This document shows, one piece after another, positions 19,525-29,612 of a DNA stretch of 64,000 nucleotides. The stretch's first letter is position 1; every line of letters starts with the position of its first letter. The DNA comes from Saccharomycopsis phalli (Eukaryota; Ascomycota; Saccharomycetes; Ascoideales; Saccharomycopsidaceae), in contig CP073212.1 of assembly GCA_020342235.1 (NCBI GenBank), forward strand, positions 1,798,001-1,862,000. The letters run 5' to 3'. Position numbers and translations under genes: made by a program. The notes below the pieces were generated by a model, which ran no database searches, was not told where the DNA came from, and saw only the letters and a list, made by a program, of their open reading frames with translations.

Positions 19525-21255
19525 CTATATCTGCAAATTAGTCATCTCGGCCTCAACACTCAACACATCGCCATAACTTGGCGGCGAAAACGTGCTCACG
19601 TGGCTATACTGCGGCGGAACCTCCTCGTCCCACGATATACCAAAGCCAGACCGCTCAGTAAGAATCAACTTGAACTTCATGCGAAAGAGCCGCGTGATTC
19701 CGGTGGGAACCACTGCTTCGGGCGACTTCCCCTTGCTTCGGGCCGCGCCTGCAGCCGGGGTCTGCACGAGTTCCTCGGCGAGATTTGCTTCCATAATAAG
19801 GGAGTGGGTGACGTATATTCCGAGTTCCGGGTCACTGATATCGCAGGAGCAGTTTGCGTCTGAGCCGATATCCAAGCTGCGGTCGACTGATCCAGTTGGG
19901 CCCATTCTGGAATCGACTTTGCTGATGTAATTGACAAGACCGGTGCTGAGTTTCTTGCAATGGATATCGACCGGCAACTCGATGACCCCTGCGCCGGAGT
20001 AGTCGCTTTTCCAACCCTCACGAATGGTTGCCTTTTCAAGAACACGAATCTCCTGAAGATACAAGTCATTGTCCTTTTTGGTTGGCGCCTGGGCCTCGAC
20101 TGCCGACTCGTGCTGCACGTGATCCAGAGGATGAAGAAATCTGCCATCACGTGACGGTTCTTGGTCACGCGTCTGAGATTGCGGGTCGGTTGTTTCACGT
20201 GACCCCAACACGTAGGTGGAGTTTGCGACTTTATGTTCTTCATTGAGGCGGATGTGGCTTTCCAAGACCTTTAGCTTGGAGACGTGGTAGGATAAGTCGC
20301 AGGTGCGTGCTCTGACCTGGACGGTTTCCTCGATACGCCAGTTGAGTCGGCGCATGCGCCATCTTTTGGATCCTTCGACCAAGCCGTCGATCTTCAACTC
20401 GACGATGAAATCGGCCTTGGGAAACACAACTGCAGGAAGCGAAGCGGCCACTGTGACGTTCAGCGGCGGGAATACCCGGAGGGAGTTTTTGTCTGGGCCT
20501 CGGATGATGGAGCGCAGAATCCGCACCGGCAACTTTACCTGCACCAGGGACTCCTTATCCTTACCCGAGCGCAGTTTGTAGGAGCCCTTTGCCACTGCGA
20601 GCAACTCGTAGCGGATGGTGCATGCGCCTAGGCCGCCTAGAACCGATGTTTGCGGCAAGGACCCTGGCAAAAGGTGGGAGAACGGATAAGCCTGTTTTCC
20701 GGTGGAAAACACCGTTGGAGACGAGAGAATGTCCCACCGTGCGAGGGTGGTGACGCGGGACTTGCAATCTGAGCAGCTGCTCAATGTGTTGGATGGCGGG
20801 AGAAACGGTTTGCCATACGTCACGACCTGGTTCAATGAGAGGGTCACCGAGGACAACGTGACCTCGCGCGGCTCGGGCCGGGGGCCGCCCAACGGCAGGG
20901 AGGGTGAGTCGAGGTGCAGGCGGGACGCGGTGAGTTGCGGCAGGCGAGCCGCCTGGACTTGGGGCAGGGATTTGAGCCCGCGAAGCGTAGGAAGCACTGA
21001 CGAGGATGAGGAGCTGCGGAGCATCGAAGGACGGGCTTGGGCGGATGGCACGGAGAAGAAGAGGAGGCCCGAGAGCAAGTATCCTGCCGATTCGTCGGGG
21101 GGACCGTACATGACCACGGGTGGACTCTCGATCAGGATCAGGAGGGAGAACGGTTGCTTTGTGTCGAGCAAGACTGATTCCGGGGCGTTGATGGCCTCCA
21201 ATGACGGCGACGACGAGCGCGACGACTTGGTGATCTTGGCTAGGAGATTCGACAT
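19525..21255 (-). CDS. LDB19: Ldb19/Art1-type arrestin, adaptor for ubiquitin ligase Rsp5
   Basis: 576 residues from the ATG at 21255. The frame continues open upstream for 70 codons of Pro/Arg-rich sequence without family resemblance, so the MSNLLAKITKSS start is chosen. ART-family arrestins bind nutrient permeases at the plasma membrane and recruit Rsp5 for ubiquitination and endocytosis. The LDB19 arrestin signature is clear: SPPVVMYGPPDESAGYLLSG, AYPFSHLLPGSLPQ, KNSLRVFPPLNV, RWRMRRLNWRIEE and LTERSGFGISWDEE. Two PY motifs close the protein, PPQY and PPSY (about residues 548 and 559), the expected Rsp5 WW-domain contacts. A segment around 370-420 carries an inserted disordered region. S. 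cerevisiae Ldb19 is controlled by Npr1 downstream of TORC1. Confidence 0.9.
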   Translation of the reverse strand: MSNLLAKITKSSRSSSPSLEAINAPESVLLDTKQPFSLLILIESPPVVMYGPPDESAGYLLSGLLFFSVPSAQARPSMLRSSSSSSVLPTLRGLKSLPQVQAARLPQLTASRLHLDSPSLPLGGPRPEPREVTLSSVTLSLNQVVTYGKPFLPPSNTLSSCSDCKSRVTTLARWDILSSPTVFSTGKQAYPFSHLLPGSLPQTSVLGGLGACTIRYELLAVAKGSYKLRSGKDKESLVQVKLPVRILRSIIRGPDKNSLRVFPPLNVTVAASLPAVVFPKADFIVELKIDGLVEGSKRWRMRRLNWRIEETVQVRARTCDLSYHVSKLKVLESHIRLNEEHKVANSTYVLGSRETTDPQSQTRDQEPSRDGRFLHPLDHVQHESAVEAQAPTKKDNDLYLQEIRVLEKATIREGWKSDYSGAGVIELPVDIHCKKLSTGLVNYISKVDSRMGPTGSVDRSLDIGSDANCSCDISDPELGIYVTHSLIMEANLAEELVQTPAAGAARSKGKSPEAVVPTGITRLFRMKFKLILTERSGFGISWDEEVPPQYSHVSTFSPPSYGDVLSVEAEMTNLQI

Positions 21256-22945
21256 GTTTAAAGACGTGTGTGAAAGTTGCGCTCCATTTGCAAGAGCAGA
21301 AAAACCAGTCAAGAAAAACCAGCATGCACCTGCGGGCTCCCGTGGGCACCCGGCGGCTTGGCGCCTCGGCGGCACGTGCGGCGGCCCTGGACGGGTGGAG
21401 TGGGTGGGGGAAGTGAGTGGAAATGGTGGAAATGGGTGGAAATGGGGACTGTATATACTTGTCACTTTTGACGGTGGTGGAGTTGTCGTGTTGTGGCAAA
21501 TTATACACTGGTGTGATGTTATGAATATTCATTGGTACATTGCCATTTAGTTGTTGTCCTGCACACATTGATCTACAGAGTGCCCTTTGACCTTCGGAGA
21601 TCGACAGTGTAGGATAGTCACATGGATTGCCCAGTTGGTATTGTTTGAATGAGCTGAGGTGGTTACTAATATTATTGAGGTTTGATTACTCTAATATACC
21701 AGTCCTAGTGATGGTCCTAGTGATGGTCCTATTGTCTATTGACTATTGTTTCTGTTTTCTACTATTTCTATATCTACCATTTCTATTTCTATAATTTCTA
21801 TTTCTATTTCTATCTTTTCTACTATTTCTATTTCTACTATTTTTATTATTTCCAATACTCCTATCATTTCTATCATTTCTATCGTTTCTATCGTTTCTAC
21901 CATCTCTATACCTCTACCATGTCTACTATCTCTATTATTTTCATCATTTCTATTGCTTATATACTTCTACCAGTTCTATTGTTTCTATTACTTCATCAGT
22001 TTACTATTTCCATCATTTCCATCACTTCTATACTTCTACCAGTTCCATCATTTCTATTACTTCATCAGTTTACTATTTCCATCATTTCTAATTCACGGCT
22101 GACTAGTCACGGCTTTCACTAGTCACATGCACCACTTGATACATTCAAAATTGACTCTCGCCAAATCACATGCCATTTCAAACTCTAAATAGCCTCATTA
22201 TACAGTATTCATTCAGTAATCATTTCCCAGCACTCGTGTTTAATCCCATACAAATCATTAAATATAGTCCTATCCACTCTTTATATTATTACATCTCTTC
22301 TTATATCTTGTCTTGTATCTTCATCTCTCGTCTACTCTGCCTCCCTCCATTTTTTCACCTCATATCACTGGCTAAATCCAATATTCCCGTCCTTGCCATT
22401 ACCTAATTGCAACCCAATCCAGTCCTATTGTCTATCCATTCCAGTCCTATTGTCTATCCAATCCAGCCCCATTATCCATTCCAGCCCCATTATCCATCCA
22501 GCCCCATTATCTATCCAATTCTGTAGCCACAATTGCAACCACCAATCCATATCATTACAAGCAACTTTAATAATTCTGTACGCAACCTAATAGCCAGACT
22601 CGGCCATGTACAATTTCTCAACTTCAGCCTGGCCAATTATCCATCTCTCGGGCATCAATTTCTCAACTTCAGCCTGGTCAAATATCCATCTCTCGACAGC
22701 AACTGCTCAACTCCAGCCTCAACAATTGCTCAACTCAACCTGAACAAATATCTCACTAGGGATTACCCCATCCCCCTTCTCCACCCATCCCGCTACATCA
22801 TAACTAGTGTTCGTATTGCCTTCAGTACTCTTGTACCCTATACAATCACTTAATAGTACATACTTAGCCGATACACCTACTTCTCTCCCTTTACCTACTT
22901 TCTCAATTCACCTACTTTCTCAACTCACCTACTTTCTCAACTCAC
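21256..22945. repeat. Long pyrimidine-rich and simple-repeat intergenic stretch
   Basis: No gene seen. 21735-22100 is an imprecise TTTCTATTTCTA/TTCTATCATTTC array with a repeated block ACTTCATCAGTTTACTATTTCC; 22420-22520 repeats CCCATTATCCATCCAG; 22610-22720 repeats CAATTTCTCAACTTCAGCCT; 22890-22945 repeats CACCTACTTTCTCAACT. The open frames across it are products of the repeats. A CACGTG at 21373 belongs to the LDB19 promoter side. Confidence 0.7.
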
Positions 22946-25153
22946 CTACTTCTGACACTGCTTCACCGTCTCCAACAACTCATTCGTGTCCTTCACCCGG
23001 AGAAACATCATCTTCATCTTGCCTTCCTCCATAATCGGCACCTTTAGCAACGGACCCGAAAGCTGATAGTCAATATCCTTCAATATATACTGGTTAAATA
23101 TCACCCGGTTAGACCCCTCAGACCGCACCAAAAGTCGCGCCTTGCCACTCTTGGTGTCCTTTAGCACCTTCAAAAATCCCATGCCCTTCACCACCATCTT
23201 GTCTCCTTCCCGATCAAATACCTTCGCCTTCTTGTTGAACATAATGTCCTCGTTTTCTTCTCCAGCAAGCTTCTCGTCCAGAGGCGCCACTTGGCTCGAC
23301 GGAACATCGTCCGATGGCTCACCTTCTGTCAGTGGATTTGGATTTGAATTGGTGTCTGATGTTGCTGATGTGCTTGGAAACGAAAACGTAGACTTGTTTT
23401 CAACCGTGTTGCTAAAGGAAAACGCTGGCTTATCGGTCTTGGTCTCACCGGCTCCATTGCTGTTTCCAAAGGAGAATTTCGGCTTGTCTGACCCAAAGGT
23501 AAAGGCCGGTTTTGAATCCTTATTCTCAGGGTTTCCAAAGGTAAAGGCCGGCTTCGAGTCCTTATTCTCGGAGTTTCCAAACGAAAAGGCCGGCTTTGAG
23601 GTCTTGTTTTCACTCTTGTCTAAGGAAAATGCTGACTTGGTAGCATTGTTGCCAAACGAAAATGCTGGTTTTGATTCTTTACTTTCGCCACCAAATGAAA
23701 AGGCAGGTTTTGCTGAATCCTTGTTTTCATTATTTCCAAATGAAAAGGCAGGTTTTGCGGAATCTTTGTTCTCACTGTTTCCAAATGAAAAGGCCGGTTT
23801 GTCTGATTCTTTGTTTTCAGTGTTTCCAAACGAAAATGCTGGCTTCGTAGACACTTTGTTCTCACTACTGCCAAACGAAAATGCTGGCTTCGCAGAATCC
23901 TTGTTCTCACTGTTTCCAAACGAAAATGCCGGCTTCGAGTTCTCATTGCCACTCTTTCCAAAAGAAAACACCGGCTTGGATTCCAAACTCTCTGACTTTG
24001 ACTCAGCAATCATAGACTTGTTCTGTGAAAATTCAGGTTTTGTCTCAGACTTGTCTTCAGTGGAGCCAAAAGAAAATGACTTTGATTCAGCTGGCTCTTC
24101 AGCTGATTTGGCCCCGAATGAAAACGGTTTGGCCCCACCAAAAGAAAACCCTGGCTTTGCACTCTCGGGCTTTGCGCCAAAAGAAAACGCCGGCTTTGAT
24201 TCACTCTTTCCTGAGTTATCCTGTTTGCTGGCAGAGAAAGAAAACGGCTTGTCCTTTTGATCCTCAGACTTGCCAAAGGAAAAAGCAGGCTTGTCAGACT
24301 CTTGCGGCTTGAAAGTAGGTTGCTTGCCAAATGCAAATCCCTGGATCACGGGCTCGGGCTTTTTCTCTGGGAGTTTCTGTTTCTCTGCTTCCGCCTTACC
24401 TGGCTTGTTGCCCCAGGTAAATGCACTTTTGACTGGTTTCTGATCAGAAGTAAAGGTGAATTGCGGTCCTGTGACGTTGGCCGGCTTCTCAGAAACACTG
24501 CCGAACTTGAACACCTTGTCTTCGACCTTTTTTGTGATGGAGAATGTCGGGCCCTTGATTTCAATTTCGTCCTCTGAGTCGCTATCGACATTGACAATTT
24601 GCAGGGGTTTCTTTTGCGGCGCCTCAACCAGCTTTTGGTCTGGCTTTTGTACCGATTTTTGGTCTGGCATCTGGGCAGCTTGGCTAATCGAGCCGTCTCT
24701 AATTTGCTTAAAGTACGTGATGTACTTCTCACAAGTCTCAGTGTAGTCGCCCAATGGAGCCTCCTTGTTGCTCAATGTCAATGCCGCCATGAAATTGTCG
24801 TTCAACGCCTTGATTTGCGATGCAATCAGACTCTTTTCGTCCGCGGCTTCCACCTTCATCACCAGTGGCGCATCCCGCTTCACCACACCGGTTTGTGGCA
24901 TCCCAAACGTGTTGCTTTGTGGGATTCCAAACGGATTACTCGCTAGAGCCGACCCAAAGACATTTCCGCCACTGGTCTTTCCAAACACAGATCCAGCTGA
25001 ATCCGGGTTTGCCCTTCGTTTAGGCTTGAGTATTGTTCTCTTTGCCATCACTTCCGAGGTCGCAAATCCCCTGGATTCCTCTTCGCTCTCATCAGAAGAA
25101 CCAGCCGCCACCGAATCTTTACTGATTTGGAACCCAGCTGCTCGTTTGGACAT
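22946..25153 (-). CDS. NUP2: Nup2, FG nucleoporin with Ran-binding domain
   Basis: 735 residues (S. cerevisiae Nup2 is 720). Nup2 is a mobile nucleoporin at the nuclear basket that helps recycle importin-alpha and release cargo. The N-terminus (MSKRAAGFQISK) is the conserved importin-alpha/Nup60-binding type. Residues about 260-590 hold more than fifteen FSFG repeats in a spacer of SENKDS-KPA, very regular over 400-560. A Ran-binding domain occupies about 618-733 (IMFNKKAKVFDREGDK...GMGFLKVLKDTKSGKARLLVRSEGSNRVIFN). The regular FSFG block is encoded by an in-frame repeat of about 50-60 bp and may vary in copy number between strains. Confidence 0.95.
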   Translation of the reverse strand: MSKRAAGFQISKDSVAAGSSDESEEESRGFATSEVMAKRTILKPKRRANPDSAGSVFGKTSGGNVFGSALASNPFGIPQSNTFGMPQTGVVKRDAPLVMKVEAADEKSLIASQIKALNDNFMAALTLSNKEAPLGDYTETCEKYITYFKQIRDGSISQAAQMPDQKSVQKPDQKLVEAPQKKPLQIVNVDSDSEDEIEIKGPTFSITKKVEDKVFKFGSVSEKPANVTGPQFTFTSDQKPVKSAFTWGNKPGKAEAEKQKLPEKKPEPVIQGFAFGKQPTFKPQESDKPAFSFGKSEDQKDKPFSFSASKQDNSGKSESKPAFSFGAKPESAKPGFSFGGAKPFSFGAKSAEEPAESKSFSFGSTEDKSETKPEFSQNKSMIAESKSESLESKPVFSFGKSGNENSKPAFSFGNSENKDSAKPAFSFGSSENKVSTKPAFSFGNTENKESDKPAFSFGNSENKDSAKPAFSFGNNENKDSAKPAFSFGGESKESKPAFSFGNNATKSAFSLDKSENKTSKPAFSFGNSENKDSKPAFTFGNPENKDSKPAFTFGSDKPKFSFGNSNGAGETKTDKPAFSFSNTVENKSTFSFPSTSATSDTNSNPNPLTEGEPSDDVPSSQVAPLDEKLAGEENEDIMFNKKAKVFDREGDKMVVKGMGFLKVLKDTKSGKARLLVRSEGSNRVIFNQYILKDIDYQLSGPLLKVPIMEEGKMKMMFLRVKDTNELLETVKQCQK

Positions 25154-25648
25154 TTATTGTTTCCTCGTGGTTGTGGTTTTGAATTGAATTTTTCTGTGAT
25201 TGCAAGTCATGTGCGAGGTGCATGGCGCAGCAGCACTTGAAATCGTAACTTAAACTTGTAACATGCCTCACTAGATCGATGCTAATTACAGTGCTTGGAG
25301 TAAAATAAATATGTGATGTATATAATTAATGATTGTCTGGGTATTAGAGTGGTGTATTAGAATGGTAGGTTGCGTGTATATTTTACTTGCAAAAAAATGA
25401 AGCACAACTCAATGAATTTTGTTTGTCGTCTGACGATTAAATTATTGTGTTTAGTTATTAAACTTGTTTCAATGCCTACTAACCATGTTATTTTATTTGT
25501 TATTTGTTATTCATTATTCATTATTCATTATTCATCATACACTATTATTCATTATTCAACCATTATTATTCAACCATTATTATTCAACCATTATTATTCA
25601 ACTCACTCTTCCTCATTCTCCCACTCTTCCTCATTCTCCCACTCTTCC
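25154..25648. repeat. NUP2-REV1 intergenic simple repeats
   Basis: Contains TTATTCATTA repeats (25500-25560), CAACCATTATTATT repeats (25558-25605) and a CTCATTCTCCCACTCTTC repeat (25610-25660) that runs to the REV1 stop codon. REV1 ends here and NUP2 begins, on the same strand. Confidence 0.75.
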
Positions 25649-28600
25649 TCATTCTCCCACCTTCCCATTCACCTCCCTCAAAATCCTCTCATAAACCTCC
25701 TTCCAGCCTCGTCCAACCTTCCTATAATATATATTAAACTCCATCGTCTTGAGAACCTGCCCAAGCTTTCCATACGCCCCGTCTTCATTCAATTCACACA
25801 AAAACCTCTCCAATTTCTCTCCCCTCGACTCCTTAGTACATTCACTCATCCATGAATCTACAATCCCAACAATACTCGCCATCTTACTCTCATTCTCAAA
25901 AGTAGCCGGCTTCCAAATCCCCTCATAATAACAAAACTCCTTGGCATGCTCCCGCTTCTTCCGCCGCTTCTTGGACATTTCCATTCGCAAATCGTCCATG
26001 GTCTTGTCCTTGAACCCAAACACATTCCTCCTCCAGTCATTGATCAACTCTTTTTGAACACTAGTCGGTAGCTCCTCAAAATTTTTCTGCACAATCCCCG
26101 GATTGTCCTGGAGAAACACTTCCTGGGTAGCTATTATTCGCGAATTTTCGCTCGACAACATCTCCTCAGCATCTCTTGTCTTTCTAGAACGTAGCTTTTC
26201 ATGAAACCGCTGGCTCAACCAGTCAGACTTTATATTCAATTTGACCTCATGTTGTATCTCAGGCGGCAAGTTATTGTAAATCTCCATGTCATACTCGCTG
26301 GGAAATTTAAAACTCTCGGGTTTCTTCATCTCTTTATTCGGCTCCTTTTTTTCATTCACTAGTTTTGAAATCTTGATTCCAACGCCTCGGAGATCGTCAA
26401 ACTCCATATTGATTTGCTGGAATAAGCTCTTTATCTCGGTAAAGAGTATTCCAAAGTCATTCGTAGCAAGACCCAATCGAGAACTCTTGGTAACTGGAGT
26501 GCAATATCCCATTCCCAAATACTTGGCCCGCTCAGTATTGGGAATCCGCTTCATAAGCTTCATTGTGAGTAATGAGCCAACTTTATGGTGGTCTTTCATC
26601 CGCTTGATCAACTCCTCAGTGAAGTTGTACAAAAAATGTTCAATTTGGGCAAAATTGTCAAACCGGATGCCCCAGTTGACGTCCATGGAAATCGACAGCT
26701 TATTGAGGATATTGTCCCGGTACTCACGCTCCAAGATCTTGATTAGAGAAGTAAACTCGTCCTTACCGTTGATGTATCTAAAAAATCTGTCGCCTAGCTT
26801 CTTACCAAACAAATTTATAAAGTCAGAGGAACTCAATTGCTTTTCGTAAATTTGGCCAATGGAAATCAGACTCGGGTCCAGTAGCGAGAAATGATGTTCA
26901 GCCAACTTTTTTAAATTGTTTCTTCCCACACCAGGCAAGTCTTTAAATAATTGGTCCTTGAGAAATCCCCGAATGGCTTCCGGCAGATTGGCCAAGTACT
27001 TGATACCCTTAGGCTTGGCAAACTTGAGACAAAGTCTTGCTAAAATACGATTGTGGGCTACTCCAATGCTTACGTCGCAGTTTGTAAGTCGTTTGATGTC
27101 ACTTTGGAACGTCTGAGCCATTTGTCCGGCCACTTCGACGATACATTCGTCCACTGACACTGGGAGGATGCAGTTGACGTTTTCGTTGGAAATCAAGTAC
27201 TCATAAAACTGTCGTGACACTGACTCGTAACTTGGGAAGTCGTACTGTAAGCACACCAAATCTTTACAAAGCTCTTTTGCCTGGTTGATCCACATGCCGT
27301 TTTTGACTCCAAATTTCCGAGCCGTGTAGTTACAGCTGCTGACATCTGACGTCAGGGATCCGTGGGTTACACAAATGGGTAAGTTGTCAAAGTCCAAGTT
27401 GGGGAATTTCATTGCCGAGACTCTTACGAAGAAGCAGTCAAAGTCCATGTAGTAGAGCATGGTGTTTTGTGAAGTTCTTGCCTCCAGTGAGTACTTTTCA
27501 AGTGACTGTTTGATGTATTTGGCTCTGAATTTTGCCTTCCAATTGCTGAGATGATGCAATCTGGAGTTGGCAAAGAAGTGGGACAAAAAGTCTGGATGGC
27601 GGGAGTCTATTGCTGTTTGATTGGGTTTTCCATTGGGATTGGGATTGTGATTTTGATTTCCATTGGGGTTTCCATTGGGTTTTTGATTGGGTTTTCCATT
27701 GAGGCTTTGATTATGATTTTGATTGAGGCTTTGATTATGATTTTGATTGAGGCTTTGATTATGATTTCGATTGAGGCTTTGATTGGGTACTTGATTGAGG
27801 CTTTGACCAGGTTTTTGATCAAGATTTTGATTGGGCTGGTCAAGGTTTTGACCGTGTTTTTGATTGGGCTGGTCAAGTTTCAAGACATCCTGATCAAATG
27901 CCGGTTTTATGAGCCGGTATTTAAGCCAGCTGAGCAACTTATTCTGCTTTATACTGTCTAGAATCCACTCTGGAGACACTACTTTGTGGTGCTTAAACTC
28001 AATCATCTTACGTGGTGTCAAGTTACTGGCGACAATATGAGTCGCTGCAGATTTGCTGCTCAAATAATGGACAAATTTGCCGCCATTGACGATGATAAGC
28101 TTGTGTAGCTGGTTGATGTTTGGGTTTGTGTGTCCGTTGACGTGGATGCGGCAGTTTTGGAAAATTGTCGATTCCTGGGGATTATCTTTCATGACCAAGT
28201 GACGGTTTCTATTCCATTGGAGGAATTTTCTGTCTGCCTTTTGCTGCTTGAGCTGTTTTCGATGGAAGTATGCCGCATAGCTTCCGAATTCGTCGGAATC
28301 GTCGTCGGTGATTTGTAGGTCTGAGTCCAGGTCCTGGGAGATGGCTTTTGGATTTTTAGCCGAGGGTGTGGGAATTTGCAGATGAATTGTCATGGATGGA
28401 TTTGCGCTGGATGAGTCTGAGTCTTCCACTGGGTCAATGTCGAGATTCTGTCTTGATTTGACAATCAATTTATCCAGCTTTTCCCATTTATCCACATTTA
28501 CCAACTGATTCAACTGATTCAATTCATTTATATCTTCCAACTCATCTAATTCATTTATATCTTCCAAACCAGTTACATCTTCCAACTCACCCAACACATT

Positions 28601-29497
28601 TAAATTATTCACGACTTCCAACGCATTTACATCTTCTAAATTATTCGCGTGTTCCAACTGATTTATATCTTCCAAATTATCCAACTCATCTATATCATCC
28701 AACTCATCTATATCATCCAACACACTTACATTATCCAACTCATTTACATCATCCAACTCATTTACACCTCCCAATTCATTTACATTACCCTTTTCACTTT
28801 CGAAACCCTGTCTGAAACTCGCCGACTCCATATCAAAATCTTGAGAATTGATCATCTCGTTTGAATAGGTACTAAATCTGACTTGAGCCTTTTGTGGAGT
28901 GGACGTAACAATGCCTTTTCTGGCCATTGGTTCGTTTCTTAGAGGCTTGATTTTTTTCTCGATATACGTCTTAATGGACGCCATGGCAGATTTTGAGGCG
29001 GATTTGTTAATGTCTGCAGTGGCATTATCTTTAAGTGAATCTTCAATGGTATTGTCTTTGATGGTATTGTCCTTGATGGTATTGTCTTCCAAGGTATTGT
29101 CTTTCAAGGTATTGTCTTTCAAGGTATTTTCATAAAAAGAATTGACATTACCAGTCTTGTCTTGGATAGTATTTCCATCAAGAGCATTGTTAAAGGCATT
29201 ATTAGAAGCATTATCTTTGGCCTTGTCTTTCGTCTCGTCTTTAATAGTCTTATCCTCAATACCCCCCTCATCTCCCATCTCTCTAATCCTTTCAACCACT
29301 CTTTCACTCCCCATCTCAACCACTCTTCCACTCCCCATCCTCTCCCTTATAAACCGAAAAATCTCCTCGTCATCATCATCACCAAACGAACTCACCTTAA
29401 ACGACTCCTGACCATGCCGATCCAACCGACAAAACACCCTGTTCAATTCCTCAGTCTCATTGGTAAGCTCGCTAATATTGTCGCTTTCAAAGCTCAT
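25649..29497 (-). CDS. REV1: Rev1 translesion DNA polymerase (deoxycytidyl transferase)
   Basis: 1282 residues, well above S. cerevisiae Rev1 (985). Rev1 inserts dCMP opposite abasic sites and damaged G and scaffolds polymerase zeta. A BRCT domain lies near 440-530 (IFQNCRIHVNG...VVSPEWILDSIK). The Y-family catalytic core starts near 678 with YYMDFDCFFVRV and includes SCNYTARKFGVKNGMW and the metal-binding PVSVDE motif. Two ubiquitin-binding motifs follow (NLPPEIQHEVKLN near 1075, ELPTSVQKELIND near 1145), then the C-terminal domain that binds Rev7 and other polymerases. The extra length is N-terminal: DNTIKDN repeats, ELDDVNEL repeats and, after BRCT, an NQNHNQSLN repeat. The frame is open from an ATG 115 bp from the divergent permease start. 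Confidence 0.95.
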   Translation of the reverse strand: MSFESDNISELTNETEELNRVFCRLDRHGQESFKVSSFGDDDDEEIFRFIRERMGSGRVVEMGSERVVERIREMGDEGGIEDKTIKDETKDKAKDNASNNAFNNALDGNTIQDKTGNVNSFYENTLKDNTLKDNTLEDNTIKDNTIKDNTIEDSLKDNATADINKSASKSAMASIKTYIEKKIKPLRNEPMARKGIVTSTPQKAQVRFSTYSNEMINSQDFDMESASFRQGFESEKGNVNELGGVNELDDVNELDNVSVLDDIDELDDIDELDNLEDINQLEHANNLEDVNALEVVNNLNVLGELEDVTGLEDINELDELEDINELNQLNQLVNVDKWEKLDKLIVKSRQNLDIDPVEDSDSSSANPSMTIHLQIPTPSAKNPKAISQDLDSDLQITDDDSDEFGSYAAYFHRKQLKQQKADRKFLQWNRNRHLVMKDNPQESTIFQNCRIHVNGHTNPNINQLHKLIIVNGGKFVHYLSSKSAATHIVASNLTPRKMIEFKHHKVVSPEWILDSIKQNKLLSWLKYRLIKPAFDQDVLKLDQPNQKHGQNLDQPNQNLDQKPGQSLNQVPNQSLNRNHNQSLNQNHNQSLNQNHNQSLNGKPNQKPNGNPNGNQNHNPNPNGKPNQTAIDSRHPDFLSHFFANSRLHHLSNWKAKFRAKYIKQSLEKYSLEARTSQNTMLYYMDFDCFFVRVSAMKFPNLDFDNLPICVTHGSLTSDVSSCNYTARKFGVKNGMWINQAKELCKDLVCLQYDFPSYESVSRQFYEYLISNENVNCILPVSVDECIVEVAGQMAQTFQSDIKRLTNCDVSIGVAHNRILARLCLKFAKPKGIKYLANLPEAIRGFLKDQLFKDLPGVGRNNLKKLAEHHFSLLDPSLISIGQIYEKQLSSSDFINLFGKKLGDRFFRYINGKDEFTSLIKILEREYRDNILNKLSISMDVNWGIRFDNFAQIEHFLYNFTEELIKRMKDHHKVGSLLTMKLMKRIPNTERAKYLGMGYCTPVTKSSRLGLATNDFGILFTEIKSLFQQINMEFDDLRGVGIKISKLVNEKKEPNKEMKKPESFKFPSEYDMEIYNNLPPEIQHEVKLNIKSDWLSQRFHEKLRSRKTRDAEEMLSSENSRIIATQEVFLQDNPGIVQKNFEELPTSVQKELINDWRRNVFGFKDKTMDDLRMEMSKKRRKKREHAKEFCYYEGIWKPATFENESKMASIVGIVDSWMSECTKESRGEKLERFLCELNEDGAYGKLGQVLKTMEFNIYYRKVGRGWKEVYERILREVNGKVGE

Positions 29498-29540
29498 GAT
29501 AACATTCCTCGTGCGTCGATCTCATCTTGCATTGCCCAAT

Positions 29541-29572
29541 TTGACTCGGGCCGTTCCCGAGTCAATGAGTCA
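29541..29572. promoter_or_regulatory. Perfect inverted repeat and Gcn4-type site in REV1/permease promoter
   Basis: TTGACTCGGG-N5-CCCGAGTCAA is a perfect 10-bp inverted repeat (29541-29565), directly followed by TGAGTCA (29566-29572), the Gcn4/AP-1 site. Inside the repeat is CGG-N7-CCG, the layout bound by Zn2Cys6 dimers. It lies midway between two start codons 115 bp apart. Factor assignment is inference. Confidence 0.65.
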
Positions 29573-29612
29573 CTCACTTAAAAAGCCAAGAGACTAGCCA
29601 AATATCCGCACC

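Noticed and set aside
20118-20206. Three CACGTG sites within LDB19 coding sequence
   Set aside because: Spacing is irregular and they lie in the middle of an ORF; most likely coincidental codon use in a disordered segment, unlike the phased array at 16455-16670.
21256-21465. 70-codon N-terminal extension of LDB19
   Set aside because: Pro/Arg/His-rich low-complexity residues with no family match, while MSNLLAKITK gives a normal start close to the arrestin domain.
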